From RGIG4576 sp964613095 (GTDB lineage: Bacteria; Bacteroidota; Bacteroidia; Bacteroidales; Muribaculaceae): a stretch of DNA of 6,195 nucleotides. The translations under genes were made by a program, and so were the position numbers. This document shows positions 1-6,095 of this stretch, piece by piece. The notes beneath the pieces were generated by a model that was not told where the DNA came from, did no database searches, and saw only the letters and a program-made list of their open reading frames with translations. Numbering within the stretch: position 1 is the stretch's first letter; each line of letters begins with the position of its first letter. Location: contig CAZTFX010000098.1 in NCBI GenBank assembly GCA_964613095.1, positions 1 to 6,195 of the forward strand. The letters run 5' to 3'.

Positions 1-12
1 TTCTACTTTCAT
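1..12 (-). CDS. Possible 5' end of a gene running off the left edge (first 4 codons only)
   Basis: An ATG reads leftward from base 12 and begins M-K-V-E before the window ends. The only support is context: a good Bacteroides-type -7 box (TAACTTTG, bases 32-39) ends 19 bases upstream of the ATG, about the expected distance for a short 5' leader. No product can be inferred from four codons. The gene would be on the same strand as the suf operon but with its own promoter. Confidence 0.3.
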
Positions 13-31
13 ACGCTTATATTTTTAGTGG

Positions 32-39
32 CAAAGTTA
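32..39 (-). promoter_or_regulatory. Bacteroides-type -7 promoter box (TAACTTTG), reading leftward
   Basis: Read on the minus strand, the bases match the TAnnTTTG consensus of the Bacteroidota primary sigma factor exactly. Transcription would start near base 25 and reach the ATG at base 12 after a short leader. The weak point is the -33 element: the nearest TTTG (67-70) leaves a 27-base spacer, longer than the usual 19-21, so only the -7 half is convincing. Confidence 0.4.
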
Positions 40-96
40 GCCTGTATATAAGCGTCCTTTACTATGCAAAATAATGACAATCAATGCAATGTGATG

Positions 97-237
97 CTAT
101 CGCAGATTATTTGTTACCTCTCGGCTTTCGGTAACAGCCAAGCTAACGATTTGGTAACTGAACACCTGCTCATAACCGATATTTCTTGCGTTGTATGCAC
201 TATGCAAGAAAATCAGTTTTTGTTGTTTCTCAACCAT
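97..237 (-). CDS. Hypothetical small ORF, 46 residues, possibly a gene remnant
   Basis: A minus-strand frame from ATG (237) to TAG (97-99) encodes 46 residues beginning MVEKQQKLIFLHSAYNARN. It has no recognisable domain, signal peptide or membrane segment. The composition is mixed and reads like real protein, but a frame this short is weak evidence in AT-rich DNA. It lies 43 bases beyond the end of the 52-codon frame that follows sufS, on the same strand but in a different frame. The two could therefore be separate small genes or pieces of one decayed gene. An 8-bp inverted repeat (182-211) lies inside it. I do not recognise it. Confidence 0.2.
   Translation of the reverse strand: MVEKQQKLIFLHSAYNARNIGYEQVFSYQIVSLAVTESREVTNNLR
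182..211. repeat. Inverted repeat, 8-bp arms TTTCTTGC / GCAAGAAA
   Basis: The arms at 182-189 and 204-211 are perfect inverted copies around a 14-base loop. A G-T and an A-T pair could extend the stem by two. On the plus strand a T-rich stretch (TTTTTGTTGTTT) starts a few bases after the right arm, so it weakly resembles a rightward terminator. There is no T tract on the minus-strand side, so it is a poor candidate for the suf operon terminator. A second, looser pair (GTTACC 113-118 and GGTAAC 130-135) lies nearby. Confidence 0.4.
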
Positions 238-280
238 TTACGTTTGCCTTATTCAATTCCGAAATCGTTTGCTTTGCTAC

Positions 281-439
281 TTAATATCCACGTGTGTCGT
301 CATTCTTGAAGCAGTAATATACTTTGCAACGTGGTGAAGATTTCAGTATGGTGGTTTGAGCAAATCGATTGCAATCTATTTCTAAATCAAAATCAATCGA
401 TTCAATTTCTCCCGATAATAATGTTTCTGTTAAATTCAT
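281..439 (-). CDS. Hypothetical small ORF of 52 residues directly after sufS
   Basis: The ATG at 437-439 lies two bases beyond the sufS TGA (442-444), and the frame runs 52 codons to a TAA at 281-283. The peptide starts MNLTETLLSGEIESIDFDLE and has an acidic first half. A second half carries three cysteines (about residues 38-43) and a charged KNDDTRGY end. No signal peptide or membrane segment is visible, and I recognise no family; it lacks the conserved cysteine region of SufE. The tight junction would allow translational coupling to sufS, so it could be a fifth cistron. It could also be the start of a longer gene cut by the stop at 281: the same frame continues about 16 more codons before the next stop. 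I cannot decide between these. Confidence 0.35.
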   Translation of the reverse strand: MNLTETLLSGEIESIDFDLEIDCNRFAQTTILKSSPRCKVYYCFKNDDTRGY

Positions 440-441
440 AA

Positions 442-1665
442 TCAAGCAAACATTTTTGCCACTCTATCTACGGCAGCTACAAATTGTTCAACTTCTTCCA
501 TTGTGTTGTAAACTCCAAATGAAGCTCTTACAGTTCCATCTATCCCTAATGTGTGCATAAGAGGTTCGGCACAGTGGTGCCCTGTGCGTACGGCAATACC
601 CAATTTATCAAGGATTGTTCCCATGTCGTATGAGTTTATATTGTTTACAAGGAAAGAAATCACAGCACTTTTGTTTTCCGATGTTCCAAAGATTCTCATT
701 CCCGGAATCTTTAAAAGTCCTTCGGTTGCGGCATGAAGTAATTTATCTTCATGTGTAGCAATATTTTCTATACCTATGTTTCGGATATAATCTAGGGCTG
801 TGCCTAGTGCAGCTATACCAACGAAATCCGGTGTTCCTGCTTCAAATTTATATGGAAGTTTTGCAAATGTGGTTTTATCAAAAGAAACAGTACCTATCAT
901 TTCTCCTCCCCCTTGATAAGGTTGCATTATTTCAAGTAATTTCTTTTTACCATAAAGTACTCCGACTCCGGTGGGACCATACATTTTATGTGCAGAGAAT
1001 ACATAGAAGTCTGCATTTATGTTTTGTACGTCAACTTTTAAATAAGAAACGGCTTGTGCTCCATCAATAAGTATGGGAACATCATGAGTATGTGCTATTT
1101 CTACCATTTCTTTTACCGGATTCACAGTACCCAGTACATTAGATACATGACTGATTGCTACAAATCTGGTGTTTTCGGTGAAAAGATCCTTATAATCTTC
1201 TATTTTCACCTCGCCACGTTCATTTATAGGCACTATGCGCAGTCTTATACGCTTGTTTCGTTGAAGCAATTGCCAAGGCACAATATTGGCATGATGTTCC
1301 ATTGCCGTTATGATTATTTCATCGCCATGCGTAAGATTTTCTCCAAAAGAAGACGCTACCAAATTGATTGCTTCTGTGGTTCCGCGAGTGAAGATTATTT
1401 CCTCGGTACTTGCTGCATTTATGTATTGACGAACTTTCTCACGTGTATCCTCTTGACGGTCGGTGGCAAGTTGAGATAATGTGTGTACACCACGATGAAC
1501 GTTTGCTTTAAGATTGCGATACATATAATCGATTGTATCAACTACCGCATTGGGCGTTTGTGATGTTGCTGCATTATCAAGGTAAATAAGAGGATGTCCT
1601 TCAATCTTAGTTTCAAGAATCGGGAAATCTTTACGTATGTCGATTATGTCTTGGTCGGTTAACAT
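442..1665 (-). CDS. sufS: SufS, cysteine desulfurase (group II, PLP-dependent)
   Basis: SufS removes sulfur from L-cysteine, giving L-alanine and an enzyme-bound persulfide that feeds Fe-S cluster assembly on SufBCD in the cytoplasm. The 407-residue product matches the family's usual length (about 405) and is an aminotransferase class V fold. The PLP-binding lysine is K227 in SAHKMYGP. H124/H125 in MEHHAN and D201/Q204 in IDGAQ form the cofactor pocket. The catalytic cysteine is C365 in RTGHHCAEP, the short-loop RxGHHCA form typical of group II (SufS/CsdA) rather than IscS/NifS. The conserved start LDNAATSQTP (29-38) is present. It is the last clear gene of the operon, 16 bases after sufD, and starts at ATG 1665. 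Group II enzymes normally need a SufE or SufU partner, and none is encoded here. The functional call is firm. Confidence 0.97.
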   Translation of the reverse strand: MLTDQDIIDIRKDFPILETKIEGHPLIYLDNAATSQTPNAVVDTIDYMYRNLKANVHRGVHTLSQLATDRQEDTREKVRQYINAASTEEIIFTRGTTEAINLVASSFGENLTHGDEIIITAMEHHANIVPWQLLQRNKRIRLRIVPINERGEVKIEDYKDLFTENTRFVAISHVSNVLGTVNPVKEMVEIAHTHDVPILIDGAQAVSYLKVDVQNINADFYVFSAHKMYGPTGVGVLYGKKKLLEIMQPYQGGGEMIGTVSFDKTTFAKLPYKFEAGTPDFVGIAALGTALDYIRNIGIENIATHEDKLLHAATEGLLKIPGMRIFGTSENKSAVISFLVNNINSYDMGTILDKLGIAVRTGHHCAEPLMHTLGIDGTVRASFGVYNTMEEVEQFVAAVDRVAKMFA

Positions 1666-1681
1666 ATAAATATTTAGCGTA

Positions 1682-3052
1682 TTATTGCTCTAGATTGTTG
1701 ATTATATCATGACAGTCACTTCCACATTGTTGGCAAAGTGCTAATTTCCCATAAAGTCGTTTGTCTACGAGGTGACGAAGTCGATCTTTTAGTGATTCCA
1801 TGCGTACGGTAGATATAACATCTGCCATAAATGCTTGCATTAACAGCATGCGTGCTTCTTCCTTAGATATACCGCGTGCTTGCATGTAGAAAATCGCTTC
1901 TTGATCCAATTGACCTATAGTTGAACCATGACTGCACTTTACATCATCGGTGTAAATTTCAAGTTGAGGTTTTGAATACATTTTTGCATTTTGAGACGTG
2001 CAAATGTTGCGATTGCCCTGATATGCCTCGATTTTAGGAGAATCGGGAGCTACATGTATTTTCCCACTGAATGCTCCGCGAGATTTGTCTTCAAGAATAT
2101 ATTTGAATAGTTCGTTGCTAGTGCAATGTCCCACTTTATGGCTGATGTCAGTGTGATTGTCGATATGTTGCTCGTTTCCTGCTATTGCCATACCATAAAG
2201 GTGGGTTTCGCAATGTTCTCCTACAACATCAATTGAATAATCATTACGGGAATAGCCGTTTACAAGCGTAATACCGTTTACAAGCACATTGGAACCTTCT
2301 TCTTGATGCACCCACAAGGAGGATACTCTATGAGTGCGTTCACTGGATTCTTCCAAATCATATAAATCGAAAGACGATTTTTTCCCTGCAAATATCTCAA
2401 TTACTTGAGAATTCAAAAAATCCAATTCATGGTTTTGTGTATGATCACATACCAGCATTTTAGCATGTGCATTTTCTTCTAGGATAACAAGAATACGGCG
2501 ATTCACCATTACAGGAATCGTTGCATTCAGTATGTTTACTAGCTGAAGGGGTTTTTCCAATGTTGTATTCTTGGGTACGTAAACAAGCAATCCATCTTGA
2601 GCAAGCAAAGTGTTTAAGGCTACAGTCGCATTGTCAAGAGGGGCAAGTGTTCCATAATACTTGGTTATAAGAGTATTATAATTACTTGCAAATTGCTTTA
2701 TAGAACCTACTAAAACACCTTTGGGAAGCGAAATAGATGCGGTTCGGCTGCTATAATAAATGTCGTTGAATGAAAAATATAGCCATGTACTCATATTGGG
2801 TACATCACAACGGAATGCGCTAGCGGTATCGGCTCCGAAGTCATAACGATTAATGTTTACTCCATAATCGGGTGCATATTCTGCTTCAAGGTCGGTGATT
2901 TCATAATTTTCATCACCTTTTATGGGTAGGCTCTTCCCGGAAAGAGCTTTAAGAGCCTTGTCGCGTAAAGCATTCATCGCAGCTATCGAATGAGTCTCGA
3001 TAGTTTCACGATTTTCATTGAAAAGGTCGATATATTGTTTTAATGAAGACAT
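1682..3052 (-). CDS. sufD: SufD, Fe-S cluster assembly scaffold subunit
   Basis: SufD pairs with SufB as the core of the SufBC2D complex, where clusters are built and which SufC binds. The C-terminal beta-helix domain is recognisable, with KCSHGSTIGQLDQEAIFYM near residues 372-390. C373 and H375 correspond to E. coli SufD C358 and H360, the latter implicated in cluster formation or iron binding at the SufB-SufD interface. I chose ATG at 3050-3052 (MSSLKQ, 456 residues). A TTG two codons upstream would give 458, but ATG is preferred and leaves 12 bases after sufC. The tail is unusual: LALCQQCGSDC holds three cysteines (C440, C443, C447) in a CxxCxxxC pattern before the end at 456. SufD diverges more than SufB, but the position between sufC and sufS supports the call. 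Confidence 0.95.
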   Translation of the reverse strand: MSSLKQYIDLFNENRETIETHSIAAMNALRDKALKALSGKSLPIKGDENYEITDLEAEYAPDYGVNINRYDFGADTASAFRCDVPNMSTWLYFSFNDIYYSSRTASISLPKGVLVGSIKQFASNYNTLITKYYGTLAPLDNATVALNTLLAQDGLLVYVPKNTTLEKPLQLVNILNATIPVMVNRRILVILEENAHAKMLVCDHTQNHELDFLNSQVIEIFAGKKSSFDLYDLEESSERTHRVSSLWVHQEEGSNVLVNGITLVNGYSRNDYSIDVVGEHCETHLYGMAIAGNEQHIDNHTDISHKVGHCTSNELFKYILEDKSRGAFSGKIHVAPDSPKIEAYQGNRNICTSQNAKMYSKPQLEIYTDDVKCSHGSTIGQLDQEAIFYMQARGISKEEARMLLMQAFMADVISTVRMESLKDRLRHLVDKRLYGKLALCQQCGSDCHDIINNLEQ

Positions 3053-3064
3053 ACGCAACTGTTT

Positions 3065-3844
3065 TTAGTCAAGTTTCTTGTCACATTCTTCTTTAATCCA
3101 ATCATAGCCCTTTTCTTCTAGCTCAAGAGCTAGTTCAGGACCTCCTGTTTTGACAATACGTCCTTTATAGAGAACATGAACAAAATCAGGCTTGATATAG
3201 TCCAATAATCGTTGATAATGCGTGATTACGATTGTTGCATTATTCTCGGTTTTTAACTTGTTTACACCGCCTGCCACAATGCGTAATGCGTCTATATCGA
3301 GTCCGCTATCGGTCTCGTCAAGAATTGACAATTTAGGCTCAAGCATAGCCATTTGAAATATCTCGTTACGTTTCTTTTCACCACCGGAGAAACCTTCATT
3401 TACTGAACGAGAAGCCAACTTGTTGTCTAGTTCAACGATAGCACGTTTTTCTCTCATGAGTTTCAAGAAATCACTTGCAGAGATTGGTTCCTGATTAAAA
3501 TATTTACGCTTTTCGTTGACTGCGGCGCGCATGAAATTAACCATTGATACACCCGGAATTTCAACAGGGTATTGAAAACTCAAAAATAATCCTTCGTGGG
3601 AACGGTCTTCGGGAGATAGAGACAATAGGTCTTTACCGCCAAAGTCGGCAAAACCGCCGGTGACAGTGTAAGCAGGGTTACCTGTTAATACTGCTGATAA
3701 AGTACTTTTACCGGAACCATTAGGACCCATGATGGCATGAATTTCGCCCGGGCGAATTTCTAAATTTACGCCTTTTAAGATTTCTTTACCTTCAATACTT
3801 GCATGAAGGTCTTTTATTGTAAGTAGGTTTGGCTTATTTTCCAT
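3065..3844 (-). CDS. sufC: SufC, ABC-type ATPase of Fe-S cluster assembly
   Basis: SufC is a soluble cytoplasmic ABC ATPase. Two copies bind SufB and SufD, and ATP-driven dimerisation remodels the scaffold for cluster assembly; it is not a transporter. The 259 residues fit the family (about 250). Walker A is GPNGSGKST (40-48), the Q-loop glutamine is Q91 in SFQYP, the ABC signature is FSGGEKKR (152-159), Walker B with the catalytic glutamate is SILDETDSGLD (173-183; E177), and the switch histidine is H209 in ITHYQR. SGGEKKRNE after the signature and DETDSGLD in place of the usual DEPxxxLD are hallmarks of SufC. The ATG at 3844 begins just ahead of the ABC domain and lies 31 bases after the sufB stop, the largest gap in the operon. 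Nothing appears damaged. Confidence 0.98.
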   Translation of the reverse strand: MENKPNLLTIKDLHASIEGKEILKGVNLEIRPGEIHAIMGPNGSGKSTLSAVLTGNPAYTVTGGFADFGGKDLLSLSPEDRSHEGLFLSFQYPVEIPGVSMVNFMRAAVNEKRKYFNQEPISASDFLKLMREKRAIVELDNKLASRSVNEGFSGGEKKRNEIFQMAMLEPKLSILDETDSGLDIDALRIVAGGVNKLKTENNATIVITHYQRLLDYIKPDFVHVLYKGRIVKTGGPELALELEEKGYDWIKEECDKKLD

Positions 3845-3875
3845 TTTCCTTTAGTTTTCTTGTAATCAATAATAA

Positions 3876-5357
3876 TTATCCTACACTGCCCTCTAAAGAA
3901 ACCGAAAGCAATTTTTGAGCTTCAACGGCAAATTCCATAGGTAGCTTTGCCATGACTTCTTTGGCATATCCGTTTACTATCAGACCGATTGCGTCTTCTG
4001 TGGATATACCGCGCTGGTTGCAGTAAAATATTTGTTCTTCGTTGATTTTGGATGTTGTTGCTTCATGTTCCACAATCGATGAATCGTTTTGTACATCAAT
4101 ATATGGGAATGTGTGAGCACCGCTTGTGTCGGTGAGCAACAAACTGTCACATTGGGTATAGTTTCTGCTGTTTGTAGCTTTAGGGAGTACTTTTACGAGT
4201 CCTCGGTAGCTGTTTTGGCTGTAACCAGCCGAAATACCTTTTGATACAATTGTGCTTCGGGTATTTTTACCTATATGTATCATTTTTGTGCCGGTGTCGG
4301 CTTGTTGTCTGTTATTTGTGAGTGCTACCGAATAGAATTCGCCAACCGCATTGTCACCTTGTAATACACAACTGGGGTATTTCCATGTTATAGCCGAACC
4401 GGTTTCTACTTGAGTCCATGAAAGTTTGGAAAAATCCCCACGGCACAATCCTCGTTTAGTCACAAAGTTGTAGATTCCGCCTTTACCGTCTTTATCTCCC
4501 GGATACCAGTTTTGTACGGTTGAGTATTTAACTTCGGCACGATCTTCCACAATGATTTCCACTATTGCAGCATGCAATTGATTTTCATCACGCATGGGGG
4601 CTGTACAACCTTCAAGATAACTCACATAAGCATCATCATCGGCTACTATAAGTGTACGTTCAAATTGTCCTGTATCTTTTGCGTTGATACGAAAATATGT
4701 TGAAAGTTCCATAGGACAACGTACTCCTTTTGGAATATAAACAAATGAACCATCGGAGAAAACAGCACTATTAAGCGCAGCAAAGAAATTGTCACGATAA
4801 CTTACCACCGAACCGAGATATTTTTTTACCAAATCGGGGTAATCTTTTATCGCTTCTGAAATAGAGCAGAAAATAACACCTAGTTCGGCAAGGCGTTCTT
4901 TATAAGTTGTTTTTACACTAACACTATCCATTACCGCGTCAACGGCTATCCCTGAAAGACGCATTTGCTCTTCAAGCGATATACCTAGTTTATCGAAAGT
5001 CTTTCTAACTTCAGGATCAACTTCATCAAGACTCTTGGGACCACCCTCTTTCTGCTTGGGAGCAGCAAAATAACTGATATCTTGGTAGTCTATTTGAGGT
5101 ATATCTAGGTGTGCCCATGTGGGCATTTCAAGGGTAAGCCAGTAACGGTAGGCTTCAAGACGAAAATTCAACATCCATTCCGGTTCGTTCTTAACTTTTG
5201 AAATGTAGCGTACCACCTCTTCGTTAAGCCCTTTGGGTATAACGTGCATGTCAATGTCGGTTACGAAGCCATATTTGTAGTCGCTATTGGCAGCGTTTTG
5301 GATTATTTCTTCGTTTTCGTTTTTCTTGTTTTTCTCCTTATCTTCGTTTGACTTCAT
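3876..5357 (-). CDS. sufB: SufB, Fe-S cluster assembly scaffold subunit
   Basis: SufB is the main scaffold of the SufBC2D complex. It accepts persulfide sulfur and forms the nascent cluster with SufD. The 493-residue product is close to E. coli SufB (495), and its key residues line up with a small offset. C251 in EGCTAP corresponds to the sulfur-accepting C254, C403 in NYTQCDS to C405, and E432 in VEHEATTSK to E434. Other family blocks include FVYIPKGVRCPMELSTYFRI (205-224) and IFYCNQRGIS (443-452). The ATG at 5355-5357 is the only start before the conserved YKYGFVTDIDMHVIPKG block (27-43). It gives a charged N-terminal tail rich in K, E and N (residues 3-19) that is probably disordered. This is the first gene of the operon, behind a Bacteroides-type promoter and a leader of about 110 bases. 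The call is firm. Confidence 0.98.
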   Translation of the reverse strand: MKSNEDKEKNKKNENEEIIQNAANSDYKYGFVTDIDMHVIPKGLNEEVVRYISKVKNEPEWMLNFRLEAYRYWLTLEMPTWAHLDIPQIDYQDISYFAAPKQKEGGPKSLDEVDPEVRKTFDKLGISLEEQMRLSGIAVDAVMDSVSVKTTYKERLAELGVIFCSISEAIKDYPDLVKKYLGSVVSYRDNFFAALNSAVFSDGSFVYIPKGVRCPMELSTYFRINAKDTGQFERTLIVADDDAYVSYLEGCTAPMRDENQLHAAIVEIIVEDRAEVKYSTVQNWYPGDKDGKGGIYNFVTKRGLCRGDFSKLSWTQVETGSAITWKYPSCVLQGDNAVGEFYSVALTNNRQQADTGTKMIHIGKNTRSTIVSKGISAGYSQNSYRGLVKVLPKATNSRNYTQCDSLLLTDTSGAHTFPYIDVQNDSSIVEHEATTSKINEEQIFYCNQRGISTEDAIGLIVNGYAKEVMAKLPMEFAVEAQKLLSVSLEGSVG

Positions 5358-5387
5358 TTTCGGTCTTAGTTTATTTTCGGCTAAAAG

Positions 5388-5406
5388 GCATAAGATATTT
5401 TTATGC
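5388..5406 (-). promoter_or_regulatory. Stem-loop in the suf leader, 6-bp arms GCATAA / TTATGC
   Basis: The arms at 5388-5393 and 5401-5406 are perfect inverted copies around 7 bases. It sits about 30-50 bases ahead of the sufB ATG, inside the predicted transcript leader. It is AT-rich and so a weak hairpin. It could equally be a DNA operator-like dyad, or chance. Confidence 0.35.
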
Positions 5407-5433
5407 AGTAAGTCGAACTTTTAAACTTAAAAC

Positions 5434-5454
5434 AAACCACGTTAATAGTGGTTT
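5434..5454 (-). promoter_or_regulatory. Stem-loop in the suf leader, 7-bp arms AAACCAC / GTGGTTT
   Basis: The arms at 5434-5440 and 5448-5454 pair perfectly around a 7-base loop; one bulged T would extend the pairing by two more. In the suf transcript the hairpin would start about 16 bases after the predicted start and be followed by the T-rich run TTTGTTTTAAG, so it resembles a weak intrinsic terminator or attenuator. On the other strand it is also followed by T-rich sequence. It may instead be a regulator's operator. A near-palindrome, TTTTAAACTTAAAA (5419-5432), lies beside it toward sufB. Confidence 0.5.
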
Positions 5455-5475
5455 TGTATGTTTTTAATTAAAATG

Positions 5476-5510
5476 CAAAGATACGAAAAAACGCTATAAT
5501 AACCCACAAA
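5476..5510 (-). promoter_or_regulatory. Predicted promoter of the sufBCDS operon (Bacteroides type)
   Basis: Read on the minus strand, TATCTTTG (5476-5483) matches the TAnnTTTG -7 consensus exactly. A TTTG -33 element lies at 5507-5510, with a 23-base spacer, slightly longer than the usual 19-21. Transcription would begin near base 5470, leaving a leader of about 110 bases before the sufB ATG. No other promoter of this quality is seen within the operon gaps, which fits a single four-gene transcript. No recognisable operator for a known Fe-S regulator is seen. Confidence 0.65.
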
Positions 5511-5624
5511 AAGACTCAAGAATAAATGATAGTGTAATTTATATGGTTGTTAGAAAAAAATAAAGCAGTGCTCTTTTTGTGAGTATTTTGAGTAGAAGTG
5601 TGATGATGGCGAATAGGGTAAAAT

Positions 5625-5673
5625 GGAAAAAGTCCCGATTTTGTATGCTATTTTGACGGAAAAAGTCCCGATT
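5625..5673. repeat. Perfect 16-bp direct repeat, GGAAAAAGTCCCGATT, two copies 33 bp apart
   Basis: Copies lie at 5625-5640 and 5658-5673; the match stops at both ends. The 17 bases between are unrelated to the repeat. The unit contains GTCCCG, a GC-rich core that stands out in AT-rich surroundings. It is located about 75 bases ahead of the rightward gene and about 115 bases behind the suf promoter. The 33-bp period is close to three helical turns and would place two bound proteins on the same face of DNA. It may also be part of a dispersed genomic repeat. No inverted partner or transposase is present. Confidence 0.85.
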
Positions 5674-5749
5674 GCTTGCGTAAATAAACTGAAACACTTA
5701 CTGTTGCAATTAAATATATAGATTTTAATATGTTGTATCGTAAGTTTTT

Positions 5750-5983
5750 ATGTCAGAAGAAATAGTTTCAATAATAGCGATAATCATAGCCCTAATATTT
5801 ATCCTATGGCTTTACATATTTCTCCCTGTAAAAATGGTGAGAAAACGTGGTCGAAGTACTATAGGTTGGGTTTTGCTTTTTTTGATTATATCGCCATTAT
5901 GGGGAATAATTCTCCTACTTGTGTTAGGCGATAGTAAACAGAAAATCCGAGAAGACTTAATCGAAGAATTGCCTCGAAGTTAA
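5750..5983 (+). CDS. Small membrane protein with two transmembrane segments (PLDc_N-like)
   Basis: The 77-residue product starts MSEEIV and has a first hydrophobic segment at about residues 5-27. A basic stretch follows, KMVRKRGRSTIGW (28-40). A second hydrophobic segment spans about 41-59, ending in LWGIILLLVLGDS, and the C-terminal tail is charged (KQKIREDLIEELPRS). The pattern of a helix, then RxRGRSxxGW, then a helix with a WG turn resembles small inner-membrane proteins related to the phospholipase D nuclease N-terminal (PLDc_N) family, but this is a resemblance only. By the positive-inside rule the basic loop would face the cytoplasm. It is transcribed away from sufB. The ATG is the first in frame with this hydrophobic pattern, and no strong ribosome-binding site is seen, as is usual in Bacteroidota. 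Function is unknown; nothing links it to Fe-S assembly except position. Confidence 0.8.
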   Translation: MSEEIVSIIAIIIALIFILWLYIFLPVKMVRKRGRSTIGWVLLFLIISPLWGIILLLVLGDSKQKIREDLIEELPRS

Positions 5984-6055
5984 CAAGCTTATTTACTTAT
6001 GAATCTTTGGATTGTTTTATTAGTATGTATTATTGCTATTGAGACAAGTCGTTAG

Positions 6056-6074
6056 ATGATACAGTCTATATCAT
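6056..6074. repeat. Short inverted repeat ATGATA / TATCAT between two convergent genes
   Basis: Perfect 6-bp arms at 6056-6061 and 6069-6074 surround 7 bases, extendable by a G-T and an A-T pair. It lies between the end of the 77-residue gene and the putative gene end at 6096, where terminators are expected. There is no T tract on either side, so it is not a canonical intrinsic terminator. Confidence 0.3.
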
Positions 6075-6095
6075 TCCGGAGATAACATTATAAAC

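Larger units (their letters stand above)
5358..5749. other. Divergent intergenic region between sufB and the 77-residue membrane protein gene
   Basis: This 392-base stretch separates sufB (leftward) from the small membrane protein gene (rightward). From left to right it holds an octamer ATTTTCGG repeated at the sufB start, two stem-loops in the suf leader, the suf promoter, an AT-rich stretch of about 110 bases with nothing recognised, and a perfect 16-bp direct repeat. For the rightward gene I found no full TAnnTTTG box; TAGATTTT at 5719-5726 is one base off but has no well-spaced -33 element. No tRNA or other known RNA gene is visible. Confidence 0.6.

Noticed and set aside
64..309. Plus-strand frame of 81 codons at the left end
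   Set aside because: Its peptide has an unnatural mix with many C, L and I, no recognisable motif, and it overlaps more protein-like frames on the other strand. I judged it spurious, though not impossible.
551..1479. Several plus-strand frames of 61-141 codons
   Set aside because: They lie antisense inside the intact sufS gene and have low-quality compositions rich in C, Y, H and F; they are shadows of the coding strand.
3053..3058. TTG start for SufD, giving 458 residues
   Set aside because: An ATG lies two codons further in with adequate spacing from sufC, and is the more likely start.
5603..5656. 17-codon plus-strand ORF covering the first copy of the 16-bp repeat
   Set aside because: Too short to support, basic and without context. 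The second repeat copy lies in the same frame but after the stop, which is noted with the repeat.
5625..5673. CRISPR array or insertion-sequence end
   Set aside because: Only two copies of a 16-bp unit with a 17-bp gap, no cas genes, no terminal inverted repeat and no transposase.
5999..6055. 18-codon plus-strand ORF encoding a hydrophobic peptide (MNLWIVLLVCIIAIETSR)
   Set aside because: A single short hydrophobic frame in AT-rich DNA, 15 bases after the 77-residue gene; it could be a tiny membrane peptide but there is no independent support.
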